Translations under genes and position numbers: made by a program
In this document: positions 29,471-38,102 of the stretch, piece after piece
How the letters are laid out: each line of letters begins with the position of its first letter
Numbering within the stretch: the first letter of the stretch is position 1
Notes under the pieces: model-generated
Told to the model about the DNA's origin: nothing
Database searches by the model: none
Seen by the model: the letters and a program-made list of their open reading frames with translations, nothing else
Assembly: GCA_944383695.1 (NCBI GenBank)
Contig: CALWQP010000013.1
Coordinates: 1-64,000 of the forward strand
Direction: 5' to 3'
Origin: an uncultured Mediterraneibacter sp.
GTDB lineage: Bacteria; Bacillota; Clostridia; Lachnospirales; Lachnospiraceae
DNA length: 64,000 nucleotides

Positions 29471-29626
29471 TTATTTGTTAAATCTGAGCAATGCCCTGTC
29501 CGCAGCGGACCAAAGGCCGGATATCACAAACATCACAGCACCGATGGGCACAATGATCATCACTAGAAGCGCAAGAAGGATCCAGCTAAGCGCCCTGCAC
29601 ATCCGTCTCTCTTTTTTCTTCTCCAT
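29471..29626 (-). CDS. Small single-span membrane protein
   Basis: 51 aa: basic N-terminus (MEKKKERRM), one long hydrophobic helix (~residues 14-36), short tail with FNK. The ATG at 29626 is preceded by AGGAGG at 7 nt; an ATG further upstream lacks one. No family recognised. Its promoter region carries a 9-bp direct repeat (29709-29738). Confidence 0.6.
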   Translation of the reverse strand: MEKKKERRMCRALSWILLALLVMIIVPIGAVMFVISGLWSAADRALLRFNK

Positions 29627-29708
29627 TTTTATTCCTCCTGTCAGTAAATCTCTGTTTCCTGTCTTCATATCCATGGTAACAGAATCCAGAGATATACTTC
29701 CATTCAGA

Positions 29709-29738
29709 CAGCTTACAATTCGCCTGATGCAGCTTACA
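29709..29738 (-). repeat. 9-bp direct repeat at promoter of the small membrane protein
   Basis: On the minus strand TGTAAGCTG occurs twice with 12 bp between (period 21, two helical turns). The second copy overlaps a possible -35 (TTGTAA), 16 bp before TATATC. This fits a response-regulator operator. Confidence 0.45.
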
Positions 29739-29784
29739 CTTTTGTAAGATGTATAAAATCTTTTTTAAATTTTCAACAGATGCC

Positions 29785-29813
29785 TTGTGAAAGGAACAAA
29801 AAAATTATAACAT
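29785..29813 (+). promoter_or_regulatory. Candidate promoter of the 236-aa membrane protein
   Basis: TTGTGA (29785-29790), 17 bp, TAACAT (29808-29813), 33 bp before the ATG. Confidence 0.4.
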
Positions 29814-29845
29814 AAGAAAAACTTTTAAGGAAGTGGGGAAAGTCC

Positions 29846-30556
29846 ATGAAACGCAAAAAAGATTGTTCATATATATTGGATGATGATTTTGAAGTGACTT
29901 ACGAAGACGGATGGGAAGACGTCTCGTACAATGACATCGGTTATCAGCGTCAGGACAGGTACAGCGACGACGACAGCTATGCGGACCAAAGATACGACAG
30001 ATACAGTGAAGACTCCCCTTCTCCACGGCGTAGGAGCAGAGGGGGTGTCCCTCTCGCCGCCCCCATCCGAAAGGGCGGGCGTGTCCTCTCCCATGCCGCG
30101 TCGGCGCTGGTCCGCTCTCTTACTGCTGTCCTTATACTGGCAACGGCAGCTTATGTGACATATACGTTCTGGCGGGCAAGCACGCCATATGGAGATATTA
30201 TGGAAGCCATCCGCACACGTAAGATTTCCATGACGCTGGCAGCGTATATCTGTGTCGCCATCATTTTTCTTCTCTCTGAATTCATCGCTCTGCTCTGGTC
30301 AATGACAAGAGTGCGTGTCCGGGATGACGCCGGCTGGTGGAAAGAAGATGCCGGGCGGGGGCTCTTTTCCTTTATACTTGTATTCGCCTCCTCCTATCTG
30401 GCCTTCCTTCTGTACCGATTCCTGCCTGGATCGCCGGACATCCTGCGCGGTCTCAAAGGAGCTCTGGAGGTATACGGCTCCATGCATAATGTCCTCTTCG
30501 GACTATGTGCAGCCGGAACGGCCTCCTGCCTTGTCCGGAAATACTTTTCGCACTGA
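29846..30556 (+). CDS. Hypothetical membrane protein with acidic, Tyr/Asp-rich head
   Basis: 236 aa. Residues 1-60 are hydrophilic with many D, Y, E and R and no fixed fold expected; an Arg-rich patch (PRRRSRGG) follows; then four hydrophobic helices (~90-108, 130-150, 175-192, 210-228). I do not recognise a family. It stands alone on the plus strand between minus-strand genes. The charged head could bind a cytoplasmic partner (inference). Confidence 0.6.
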   Translation: MKRKKDCSYILDDDFEVTYEDGWEDVSYNDIGYQRQDRYSDDDSYADQRYDRYSEDSPSPRRRSRGGVPLAAPIRKGGRVLSHAASALVRSLTAVLILATAAYVTYTFWRASTPYGDIMEAIRTRKISMTLAAYICVAIIFLLSEFIALLWSMTRVRVRDDAGWWKEDAGRGLFSFILVFASSYLAFLLYRFLPGSPDILRGLKGALEVYGSMHNVLFGLCAAGTASCLVRKYFSH

Positions 30557-30611
30557 TCTGCTCCAATCTGTCTGTACGCTTTCCGGTAACAGACAGTATC
30601 TTACAGATTCT

Positions 30612-31502
30612 TTAAGGACTCTCAATGCGGATCTTCACCAGTTGGTCTGCATGCCTGCAAAGGCTGCCGCGGTAGTTCATGCTGCGGTATCTCCGGATCT
30701 GCTGCTGCGTTCTCCCCATCTGCTCCGCCACTTGCTTCGGCGAAGCTCCATAGGAAAACAGATTAAAAGCACAGCAGTTCCGCACTGCCTCCGCGCTGTG
30801 ATCATTGATCCCGGCCTTCCGGCAGTATTTTTTCATCATCCGGCTGATATACATTGTATTAAGGCGCCTGCCGCTCCTGTTATAAAAAAGACTTGGATGG
30901 ATTTCTCTCAGATCCAAATATTTCATTAGGATCTCCCATGCATCTTCCGGGATATAGCACGGCTCTTCCCTGCCTGACAGCAGGACGTATCCCTCATCAC
31001 CGTACATGACAAAATCTTCAGGACCGTTCAGCCCTGCGATCTCTGTAGAGGACAGTCCGGCGCGGTACAAAAGCGTCAATATCGTATATGACATCATATC
31101 TTCTGAAGCCGCTTCCAGAAGCGCATCCATTTCATCCACCGGAACTGATCTTGAAAGGGCCCTTTCTTTTTCCATGCTCTTCAGATACGGATAGAAATCA
31201 TCTGTATACTCTGTTCCGTCATCCCACTCTTTCGCCGCAAACTGCAAAAAGGAATGAAGCTCCCGAAACTTTTTCGTCACAGTCAGAGGGCTTATCCGGC
31301 CATTCTCGATCTTGTTTCTCATGAATGCATAATAGCGTTCCACATCACCTCGCTTTGTATCTTTCAGGTTTTTCCCGCAGAAACGGCAGAACTCCATGAT
31401 ATCTGACCAATATGACGCTTCTGTTGTCTCACTCTTAAAACGTTTTTTGAATATTTCCCATAATTCTCTGTTGACAAATTCCTGCTGAACGTTTTGGCTC
31501 AT
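30612..31502 (-). CDS. Tyrosine recombinase-like protein with altered active site
   Basis: 296 aa. SAM-like N-terminal domain (~10-110) and phage-integrase catalytic fold (~120-285). Arg I (YRAGLSSTEI), Arg II (EAVRN) and the Tyr (IRRY) are in place, but the HxxR His is Glu and the late His/Trp (usually LGH) is Arg (MGR). No attachment sites, excisionase or phage genes are nearby. It may be a domesticated or inactive recombinase. Confidence 0.75.
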   Translation of the reverse strand: MSQNVQQEFVNRELWEIFKKRFKSETTEASYWSDIMEFCRFCGKNLKDTKRGDVERYYAFMRNKIENGRISPLTVTKKFRELHSFLQFAAKEWDDGTEYTDDFYPYLKSMEKERALSRSVPVDEMDALLEAASEDMMSYTILTLLYRAGLSSTEIAGLNGPEDFVMYGDEGYVLLSGREEPCYIPEDAWEILMKYLDLREIHPSLFYNRSGRRLNTMYISRMMKKYCRKAGINDHSAEAVRNCCAFNLFSYGASPKQVAEQMGRTQQQIRRYRSMNYRGSLCRHADQLVKIRIESP

Positions 31503-31599
31503 CCGTCTGGCCTCCCCTGCCTTGTATGTAGCTTTTTAATTTGTTATTAGTATTATTCATACTATAACATTTTGTTTTACATTTTGCAAATGAAACAGA

Positions 31600-31658
31600 A
31601 AAAACTGCCTGTAACTTCACTGCGGCCTCGTTTACGAGCCACTCATGACGTACAGGCA
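31600..31658 (-). terminator. Terminator of the SPFH/RHH/ECF operon
   Basis: Minus strand TGCCTGTA pairs with TACAGGCA around an inner GGCTCG/CGAGGCC hairpin, followed by GTTTTTTC. Confidence 0.85.
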
Positions 31659-31683
31659 GGCATTTTCTACAGGATACGGAGTA

Positions 31684-32250
31684 TTACTCTGCATCAGAAA
31701 CTGTCTCTTTTTTATGTGTGTGAAAATGTACCAGCCCTGTCTTTCCAAGGGCTGCCATGACTGCCGGAATCAGGACGAGCTGTATCACAATCCCCGGTAC
31801 TGCGTTCAAAAACGCGCCTGCAAGGAACATCTGCATCGTAAAAGCACTGCCCGACACACCGAGCAATATCATCTGCACTGCCGCCCACACGAGCCGCCCT
31901 GCTATCATCGCCGTGATCAGCGCCCGGTAAAGAGCAAGGATACATTTCCACCGGGACAGGGCATACACAAGTCCGATCACCAGTCCGTAGGTCATAAGCT
32001 CAAATGCCATTGCGATCCCTGTCGGAAAAAGAACAGGCATGCCAAAGACAAGATACCGGAGAGGCGGAAGTACGAATCCCAGCACTGCACCGTACTGCCA
32101 CCCGCAGATCAGCCCGCACAAAAGCACCGGAATGTGCATGGGGAGCATCATATTCCCGATCTGCGGAATCTGTCCTGTCAAAAAGGGCAGCACCATGCCG
32201 ATCGCCAGGAACATGGCAGAAAGAGTCAGATTTTTCGTAGTCTTGCTCAT
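31684..32250 (-). CDS. ECF transporter substrate-binding (S) component
   Basis: 188 aa integral membrane protein with about six helices. The N-terminus (ALxSAMFLAIGMVLPFLTG-like) and HIPVLLCGLICGWQYGAVLGF match vitamin-type S components. The ATG at 32250 is supported by GAGGAG (10 nt); a GTG at 32271 is less likely. No ECF A/T genes are here, so it should use a shared energizing module. Substrate unknown. Confidence 0.8.
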   Translation of the reverse strand: MSKTTKNLTLSAMFLAIGMVLPFLTGQIPQIGNMMLPMHIPVLLCGLICGWQYGAVLGFVLPPLRYLVFGMPVLFPTGIAMAFELMTYGLVIGLVYALSRWKCILALYRALITAMIAGRLVWAAVQMILLGVSGSAFTMQMFLAGAFLNAVPGIVIQLVLIPAVMAALGKTGLVHFHTHKKETVSDAE

Positions 32251-32267
32251 ATGGCTTTCTCTCCTCG

Positions 32268-32498
32268 TCACTCATCGAATTCAAGCACTGCAATGTGGAA
32301 CTGCGGTGTTTCCTTTAATTCCTTCACAACGCCCCTTCTCGTTTTAAGGCGCTCTGCATATTTAAAATTTGCACTCATTCCCAGCGCATGCTCGATCATA
32401 TAATAATAAGATGAAGGCAGCACTCCCTCTGTCACATTTACTTCCATACCGGGGTTGAGCGCCTCTGTATTCTCAATCGTAAATTCCATTTCTCTCAT
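32268..32498 (-). CDS. Small hypothetical protein (76 aa)
   Basis: 76 aa, start ATG with AGGAG 10 nt upstream. Hydrophilic, mixed alpha/beta, no Cys. It contains GVLPSSYYYMIEHALGM and ends AVLEFDE. No family recognised. It lies between the ribbon-helix-helix gene and the ECF S component, with gaps of 34 and 17 bp, so it is co-transcribed. Confidence 0.6.
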   Translation of the reverse strand: MREMEFTIENTEALNPGMEVNVTEGVLPSSYYYMIEHALGMSANFKYAERLKTRRGVVKELKETPQFHIAVLEFDE

Positions 32499-32532
32499 GC
32501 TGTTTCGTCTCCTGCTGTATGATACAGCATTT

Positions 32533-32736
32533 TTAACTGATATCCAGCTCCGGCGGTTCATCCAGATGCTCGGATACATATTTCCCACTCTTCTTCCTCT
32601 GACGCACACACTCTGTCAGCAGATATTCGATCTGTCCGTTGACTGAGCGGAAGTCGTCCTCTGCCCAGGCTGCTATGGCATCGTACAGCTTCGCTGAGAG
32701 TCTGAGAGGAATCTGTTTCTTTTTGTTATCTGCCAT
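32533..32736 (-). CDS. Arc-type ribbon-helix-helix DNA-binding protein
   Basis: 67 aa. The N-terminal strand [20 protein letters not shown] followed by two helices ([17 protein letters not shown]) is a typical RHH fold, which binds DNA as dimers on tandem sites. It is 28 bp downstream of the SPFH gene. No toxin partner is evident. Likely autorepressor through the 11-bp repeats at 33811-33849 (inference). Confidence 0.85.
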   Translation of the reverse strand: MADNKKKQIPLRLSAKLYDAIAAWAEDDFRSVNGQIEYLLTECVRQRKKSGKYVSEHLDEPPELDIS

Positions 32737-32764
32737 GCTGCTGATCTTCTTCCGTCCGGACCGA

Positions 32765-33787
32765 TCAATACAAGCTGCCGGAATTCACAACCGGCTGGGC
32801 ATCCCTGTTGCCGCAGAGCACGACGAGCAGATTGGATACCATTGCAGCCTTTCTCTCCTCATCCAGTTCCACCACGCTGTTTTGATTCAGTCTGTCAAGA
32901 GCCATCTCCACCATGCCGACAGCACCGTCCACGATCATCTTTCTCGCGTCAACGATGGCAGACGCCTGCTGTCTCTGGAGCATCACTGCCGCAATTTCCG
33001 GGGCGTAGGCAAGATAGGTGATCCTTGCCTCAATGATCTCGAGCCCTGCCTCTTCTACCCTGCTCTGTATCTCATCCCGGATCCTTGCCGCCACGACCTC
33101 GCTGGAGCCTCTCAGGCTTCCCTCATCCGCAATGCCGTCCCCTGTGGTATCCACGTTCGGGGCTACATCATACGGATAAATACGCACAATATTCCGAAGC
33201 GCTGTATCACACTGGAGGGAAAGATATTCTTTATAATTATCCACATGGAACACGGCTTTCGCCGTATCGACTACACGCCACATGACGGCGATCCCGATCT
33301 CCACCGGATTGCCAAGACAGTCATTGATCTTCTGCCGGTTGTTGTTCAGGGTCATGATCTTGAGTGAAATCTTCTTCCCTGCCAGATCTACTTCTGCCTT
33401 CCCTACATTCAATGCAAAAGACATGGACGGCTTTACAGTTTTATTATCTACATCCCCGCTCTGGTTCAGGTGGGTGTCAGCCGCCGGGTTTACACTGGTA
33501 CAGAACGGATTGACATAATAAAATCCATCCCCCTTCAGCGTGCCCACATATTTGCCGAACAACGTGAGTACCAGAGCTTCCTGAGGCTTTAATACCTTAA
33601 GCCCGCAGTAGGGAAACCACCCGATGCACAGCCAGATAATGCTGATCACGAGCAGCGCCGCGCTTCCTCCCCGGCTGACCGTCATGCCTCCGAAGACACA
33701 TCCTCCGACAGCCGCCACATAAAGCACCGTTGTGAGAAGCAGCACGAGCATACCATGCTTTTTGTTTGTCAAAACTTTTTCTTCCAT
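32765..33787 (-). CDS. SPFH/Band 7 membrane protein
   Basis: 340 aa. Two hydrophobic helices (~14-34 and 38-58) are followed by an SPFH domain (~65-250) and a helical tail with [28 protein letters not shown]. Proteins of this kind form oligomeric membrane scaffolds. The ribosome binding site is AGGAGG at 8 nt. First gene of the operon with RHH, 76-aa and ECF-S genes. Confidence 0.88.
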   Translation of the reverse strand: MEEKVLTNKKHGMLVLLLTTVLYVAAVGGCVFGGMTVSRGGSAALLVISIIWLCIGWFPYCGLKVLKPQEALVLTLFGKYVGTLKGDGFYYVNPFCTSVNPAADTHLNQSGDVDNKTVKPSMSFALNVGKAEVDLAGKKISLKIMTLNNNRQKINDCLGNPVEIGIAVMWRVVDTAKAVFHVDNYKEYLSLQCDTALRNIVRIYPYDVAPNVDTTGDGIADEGSLRGSSEVVAARIRDEIQSRVEEAGLEIIEARITYLAYAPEIAAVMLQRQQASAIVDARKMIVDGAVGMVEMALDRLNQNSVVELDEERKAAMVSNLLVVLCGNRDAQPVVNSGSLY

Positions 33788-33810
33788 GATAGATTCCTCC
33801 TTTACGACGA

Positions 33811-33849
33811 AATATCTATTTGATATCTTTATGATATCACTTTATATTC
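33811..33849 (-). promoter_or_regulatory. Tandem 11-bp repeats, candidate RHH operator
   Basis: RATATC-type hexamers occur at 33811, 33822 and 33833 with exact 11-bp period, and a degenerate fourth (ATATTC) at 33844. They cover the -10 box and transcription start of the SPFH operon. RHH proteins bind tandem half-sites about one helical turn apart, and one is encoded in this operon. Confidence 0.6.
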
Positions 33850-33859
33850 CAGCTGTAAA
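33831..33859 (-). promoter_or_regulatory. SPFH operon promoter
   Basis: TTTACA (33854-33859), 17 bp, TATCAT (33831-33836) on the minus strand. The -10 box lies inside the 11-bp repeats. Confidence 0.55.
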
Positions 33860-33896
33860 GAGGAATCCTTGATATTCTTTTTAAAAGAAATACTGC

Positions 33897-34514
33897 TTAC
33901 CGGATAAAATTTGTCCTGCATGCCGGCTCTTTCTCCGGCAGCCCATACTCTTTCTTCCCGAGCGAAATGCTCTTCATAAGAAATGTCATGTTTCTCGCAA
34001 GGGTGCGCATTGTCTGCAGCCCTTCTCCGTCCTGATCTGCCTCTCCGGGTGTTCTGCCGTGGATGCTGTTCCAGTACTGCCCGGATGCCACCGGCATTCC
34101 GCTGATCGTAAAATATTTATTCAATTCATCAAATGTTGCCGACAGTCCTCCTCTGCGCCCTGCCACCACACTTGCCCCGACCTTCATAGTCTTGTCAAAG
34201 GGCGTGCTGTAAAAGAGCCGGTCCAGAAATGCCACCAGGGTTGCATTGGCAGATGCATAGTACACCGGGCTTGCCACTACAAGACCATCGCACTCCTCAA
34301 ACTTGGGGGCAGCCTCATTTACTGCATCGCTGAAAACACATTTTCCGTTCTTTACACAAGAGCCACAGGCAATACATCCCCTTACCGCCTGGTTCCCGAT
34401 ATGAAAGATTTCTGTCTCGACCCCCTCCTGTTCAAATACTTTCTCCATCTCATGCAGGGCAATGTATGTATTCCCCTTTGCATGAGGGCTTCCATTGATC
34501 ATCAAGACTTTCAT
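33897..34514 (-). CDS. Flavodoxin-like NAD(P)H-dependent FMN reductase
   Basis: 205 aa. The FMN phosphate loop is INGSPHAKGNT; a Cys cluster (GCIACGSCVKNGKC) follows, as in iron-sulfur flavoproteins; ASPVYYASANATL contacts the flavin. Redox enzyme of unknown substrate. It follows the histidine kinase gene by 54 bp on the same strand, so it may be a distal member of that operon. Confidence 0.85.
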   Translation of the reverse strand: MKVLMINGSPHAKGNTYIALHEMEKVFEQEGVETEIFHIGNQAVRGCIACGSCVKNGKCVFSDAVNEAAPKFEECDGLVVASPVYYASANATLVAFLDRLFYSTPFDKTMKVGASVVAGRRGGLSATFDELNKYFTISGMPVASGQYWNSIHGRTPGEADQDGEGLQTMRTLARNMTFLMKSISLGKKEYGLPEKEPACRTNFIR

Positions 34515-34568
34515 TTTTCACTACCTCCTGTCTCACAGATATACCCGAAAACGGATACATTATTCATT

Positions 34569-35486
34569 TTAGAACGAATGACCGGGAATGTCAATTTCCT
34601 TAAAAACACCCTCCACCCAGAACTCGCTGCCCGTGATGCCCGCATGGAGTTCACCTCCCATTTTCACAGCCAGCTCTCTCGCAATGGAGAGGCCGAGACC
34701 GCTGGAAGTCCTGCTCCTTGCCGCGTCAGATTTATAAAACCGTTCAAACACTCTGGACACATCGATCTTTTCAGGATGTTCTACCTGATTGCTGATCCTC
34801 AGCCGGATCAGCCCTTCAGATGAAGCCAGCCGGATCTGTATCCTGTTCTTTCCGTGGTCAAGACCGTTTTTGATCACATTCTGGAGCAGTCTCTTCACCC
34901 CCTGTTCATTTCCGGTGAAATACAGCCTCTCACGGGGAATGAGGATTTCCGGGGTGATCTCTTTCTTTTCCCACTCATCATAATATGAAAACACCGTATC
35001 CTTTAGAAGCTTATTCATACAGCACTGTGACAGTTCCATCCGGTAACTGTCATTTTTCAATTTCGTGAACAAAAACAGCTCCTCCAGCATTTCTTTCAAA
35101 CTTCCAATACGCTCCTCAATGACGCTGATATAGCGCTCCTGTTCCCGAGGATCATTGCTGGTCTCCAGAAGTTGGAAATAGCCGTCCAGGGATGTAAGCG
35201 GTGTGCGGATATCATGGGACAGGCTGGTATAAATGTCTGAGATCATCTTTTCTTTTTCCTGATATCTGCGCTTTTCCCGGCGGCGCATGAGCAGAAGCTC
35301 ATTCAGCTCCTCCGCAAGCCGTCCCAGTCCGCCGGCCTCCATATCCGTGGTGATCAGCATGTTGGTGTCATTTCTGATCAGAAACGCAAGCTGGCGGCAG
35401 ATGACTTTCACCTGCCGCTGATATTTAAATAATAAAACGGTCTGAATAAGAAAAAGTACTGTCAGTATCCCTGCAAATATCTCCAT
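34569..35486 (-). CDS. Sensor histidine kinase with minimal input region
   Basis: 305 aa. One N-terminal membrane helix (residues ~3-22), almost no extracellular part, then the HisKA H-box (SHDIRTPLTSLDGYF) and HATPase boxes (NVIKNGLDHG; SSGLGLSIAREL). Kinases this short, next to an ABC exporter, usually monitor the transporter or the membrane. Partner response regulator at 37413-38102. Confidence 0.9.
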   Translation of the reverse strand: MEIFAGILTVLFLIQTVLLFKYQRQVKVICRQLAFLIRNDTNMLITTDMEAGGLGRLAEELNELLLMRRREKRRYQEKEKMISDIYTSLSHDIRTPLTSLDGYFQLLETSNDPREQERYISVIEERIGSLKEMLEELFLFTKLKNDSYRMELSQCCMNKLLKDTVFSYYDEWEKKEITPEILIPRERLYFTGNEQGVKRLLQNVIKNGLDHGKNRIQIRLASSEGLIRLRISNQVEHPEKIDVSRVFERFYKSDAARSRTSSGLGLSIARELAVKMGGELHAGITGSEFWVEGVFKEIDIPGHSF

Positions 35487-35503
35487 CCCGCGCCTCCTTT
35501 ACC

Positions 35504-36373
35504 TTACACATCCCTCCGCCTGAACACACCGCAGGTCAGCGCTGTTGCAAGTGTCCCGAACACTACCGCTGTCCCGATAGAAAGCAGACTTTCCTTCACG
35601 CCCGCGTCCATGGAGAATAGAGTGATCTTTCCTGTCACTGTATGTTCGATCAGATGGAAACTGTCCGCTCCCAGCTTTTCCAGCACTTTATCAATGGCGC
35701 TGTAAACAATAACCAGCAAGTTCATGGTCAGGCAGACGCAGAGCGTCATGCTGATCACATTGGACTTTAAGATCACGGCAAACGCCATGCCGATCAGTAC
35801 AAGCGCGTAGTGGAGCACGGTCTGTACGCCGACGTATGTCCAGAACTGTGCGATGTCTCCCCAGAGCAGCTTTCCAAAAAAGAGCCTCTGGCAGATTATC
35901 TGGACGATCAGGTTCATCGCCATGGTCAGAAACGTAAATACAAAGAGCGCCGCCGCTCTTGACAGGATCAGACCTGACCGATCCCGCACCTGGCCGCCGA
36001 TGTTCTTGATGTAACCGCTGTTGATATCCGCAGCAGAGAACAGAACGGTAAAGATCAGCAGGAACAGCGCCACGAATTTCCCCTGGAGGTTGGCGTATAT
36101 CTGATCAAACAATGTGATCTCTTCCCCGGGCTGTGTGGGAAGAACGATATCCATTCCCAGCGCGACAGCCTTCCCTTCTGTCTCTCCATCTCCGGTTTCC
36201 TGTGGCATCTCCTGAGTAAAGGATGATTCCTGTGTCACCTCCGGCTCATACTTTGACAGCTCCCATGACAGGTAGGTACTAAAAAGTATGGCAGCGGCCA
36301 GTACGATCCAGATGATATAGAGAGATTTCATGCGGAACATCCTGTACAGATCCATTTTTATCGGATTAAACAT
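35504..36373 (-). CDS. ABC-2 type permease
   Basis: About 289 aa. One N-terminal helix, a large extracytoplasmic loop rich in E, T and Q (~35-95), then five helices. Start at 36373 has AGGAGG 8 nt upstream and follows the ATPase stop within the same stretch. Forms an exporter with the ATPase at 36366; bacitracin/lantibiotic-type self-protection transporters share this layout. Confidence 0.85.
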   Translation of the reverse strand: MFNPIKMDLYRMFRMKSLYIIWIVLAAAILFSTYLSWELSKYEPEVTQESSFTQEMPQETGDGETEGKAVALGMDIVLPTQPGEEITLFDQIYANLQGKFVALFLLIFTVLFSAADINSGYIKNIGGQVRDRSGLILSRAAALFVFTFLTMAMNLIVQIICQRLFFGKLLWGDIAQFWTYVGVQTVLHYALVLIGMAFAVILKSNVISMTLCVCLTMNLLVIVYSAIDKVLEKLGADSFHLIEHTVTGKITLFSMDAGVKESLLSIGTAVVFGTLATALTCGVFRRRDV

Positions 36374-37283
36374 GGCTGGCACCTCCTGTCAGATTCAGAA
36401 AATAATTCTCAAGCTCCTGGCTGGTGATAGAGATACCCTTCACAGGGATTTCCGCTTTTGCCAGCGCCATATTCAGAACATCACTCTCCTCCAAGCGCTC
36501 AAAGACATGAATGTGATGTCTGTCCGTCACCTGATAGTTGGTAAAGCCCATTTCATCCAGTATGGGCAGAGCGGCCTCCGGCTGGTCCAGCGTGATCTCG
36601 ATACGCTCGCTGCACCGCTTCATCAGCTCCTCTCTCGTCATCTCCTGGAGAAGGACGCCATTGTGGATAATCCCATAATCTGTGGCGATCTTGGACAGTT
36701 CCTCCAGAATGTGACTGGAAATAAGCACAGTCATGTTCCTCCGGTCACACAGCGCCTGTATGGTGTCCCTGACCTCCGCGATACCCTGAGGGTCAAGTCC
36801 ATTGATGGGTTCCTCCAGCACGAGAAGATCCGGTTCTCCCACAAGCGCAAGTCCGATCCCGAGACGTTGCTTCATACCAAGGGAAAAATGCTTTGTCCGC
36901 TTCTTCCCCACATCCTTCAGCCCTACTGTGTCCAGAATATCCTCGATATATCCGCGCGTCCTGATCCCGAAAAATCTGCACTTGATCTTCAGGTTTTCAT
37001 AGGCTGTCATGTTCCCATACAGCCCTGGCACTTCGATCAGGCATCCTATCCTGGAGCGCACCTCCCGCAAGTCTTTTCCCTGACGCCCGAACATGGATAT
37101 ATCCCCTTCTGTGGGTCTGGCAAGTCCGCTGATCATGCGCAGGCAGGTCGTCTTTCCGGCCCCGTTTCTCCCAATGAACCCATAGATCGCCCCTTTTTTG
37201 ATGTGAATGTCCACATGGTCCACAGCCTTGTTCCTGCCGTACTGCTTTGTCAGGCCATGTGTCTGTAATAAGATCTCGCTCAT
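36366..37283 (-). CDS. ABC transporter ATPase (antibiotic-peptide type)
   Basis: 305 aa. Walker A GRNGAGKTT, signature FSLGMKQRL, H-loop SSHILEEL. The Walker B segment reads LLVLEEPINGLDP: the usual Asp before the catalytic Glu is replaced by Glu (codon GAG). The C-terminal ~90 residues match the BcrA-like extension. Works with the adjacent permease. The family handles bacitracin, lantibiotics and similar peptides; the substrate here is unknown. Confidence 0.88.
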   Translation of the reverse strand: MSEILLQTHGLTKQYGRNKAVDHVDIHIKKGAIYGFIGRNGAGKTTCLRMISGLARPTEGDISMFGRQGKDLREVRSRIGCLIEVPGLYGNMTAYENLKIKCRFFGIRTRGYIEDILDTVGLKDVGKKRTKHFSLGMKQRLGIGLALVGEPDLLVLEEPINGLDPQGIAEVRDTIQALCDRRNMTVLISSHILEELSKIATDYGIIHNGVLLQEMTREELMKRCSERIEITLDQPEAALPILDEMGFTNYQVTDRHHIHVFERLEESDVLNMALAKAEIPVKGISITSQELENYFLNLTGGASHV

Positions 37284-37412
37284 CTTATCCGTCTCCTTTT
37301 CCCTTTTTACGGACAGTTCAGCCGGGAAATAGTTCCCGCGTCACTGCTGTATTCTTATCATAAAGGACACATCCTAATGAAACGCAAATAAAAAGTAAAA
37401 AAAGAGTAAAGT

Positions 37413-38102
37413 TCACGGATGCAGCCGGTATCCGATGCCCCACACAGTCTCAATATATTCCTTGGACGTGACAGCTTTTAACTTCTTTCGGATATTGCTG
37501 ATGTGGACGTCCAGCGTCTTTGTCTCACCCATATAGGGCTCCTCCCAGGCATACTCAAAGATGTCTTCTTTGCTGAATACCTGTTTCGGATGCCGCAGCA
37601 GAAGCTCTAAAATGGCATATTCCTGTTTCGTCACTTTGGAAAGAGGTGTCCCCGAGACCGTGACCTGCCTCGTCGTCCGGTCCAATATAAGATCATGGCA
37701 TGTAAGCCGATCTGATCCCTGCTCATTGACCGCCCGCCTGAGCTGCACCTGCACTCTTGCCACCACCTCTGGTATCTCAAAAGGTTTTGTGATGTAGTCA
37801 TCTGTCCCGCCGGTGAGCACACTGACCTTATCATCCAGCTCATCCTTTGCAGTCAGTACGATCACCGGAACATCGCTCCCGGAGCGGACAGAGGCGAGCA
37901 GTTCCTCACCTGTCATCCCCGGAAGCATCAGATCCAGCAGGATCAGGTCAAATTTGTTCTCCGCCATGCCCAGCAGCATCTTTGCCTCGGTGCCGGAATA
38001 AGCCTGCACCGTACTGTATCCGGCTTTTGAGAGCGCTGTATGCAACAGCTCATTAATGTGTGTATCATCCTCTGCGATCAAAATTTTCCTCTTATTTTCC
38101 AT
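37413..38102 (-). CDS. OmpR-family response regulator
   Basis: 229 aa. Receiver domain with acidic pocket (AEDD), phosphorylation Asp in LILLDLMLPG, Lys in VLTAKDE; C-terminal winged helix (EYAILELLLRHPKQVFSKEDI; TKTLDVHISNIRKKL; GIGYRLHP). First gene of the RR/ABC/HK module. Its 5' part lies in a ~440-bp segment repeated at 44601-45041. Confidence 0.93.
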   Translation of the reverse strand: MENKRKILIAEDDTHINELLHTALSKAGYSTVQAYSGTEAKMLLGMAENKFDLILLDLMLPGMTGEELLASVRSGSDVPVIVLTAKDELDDKVSVLTGGTDDYITKPFEIPEVVARVQVQLRRAVNEQGSDRLTCHDLILDRTTRQVTVSGTPLSKVTKQEYAILELLLRHPKQVFSKEDIFEYAWEEPYMGETKTLDVHISNIRKKLKAVTSKEYIETVWGIGYRLHP

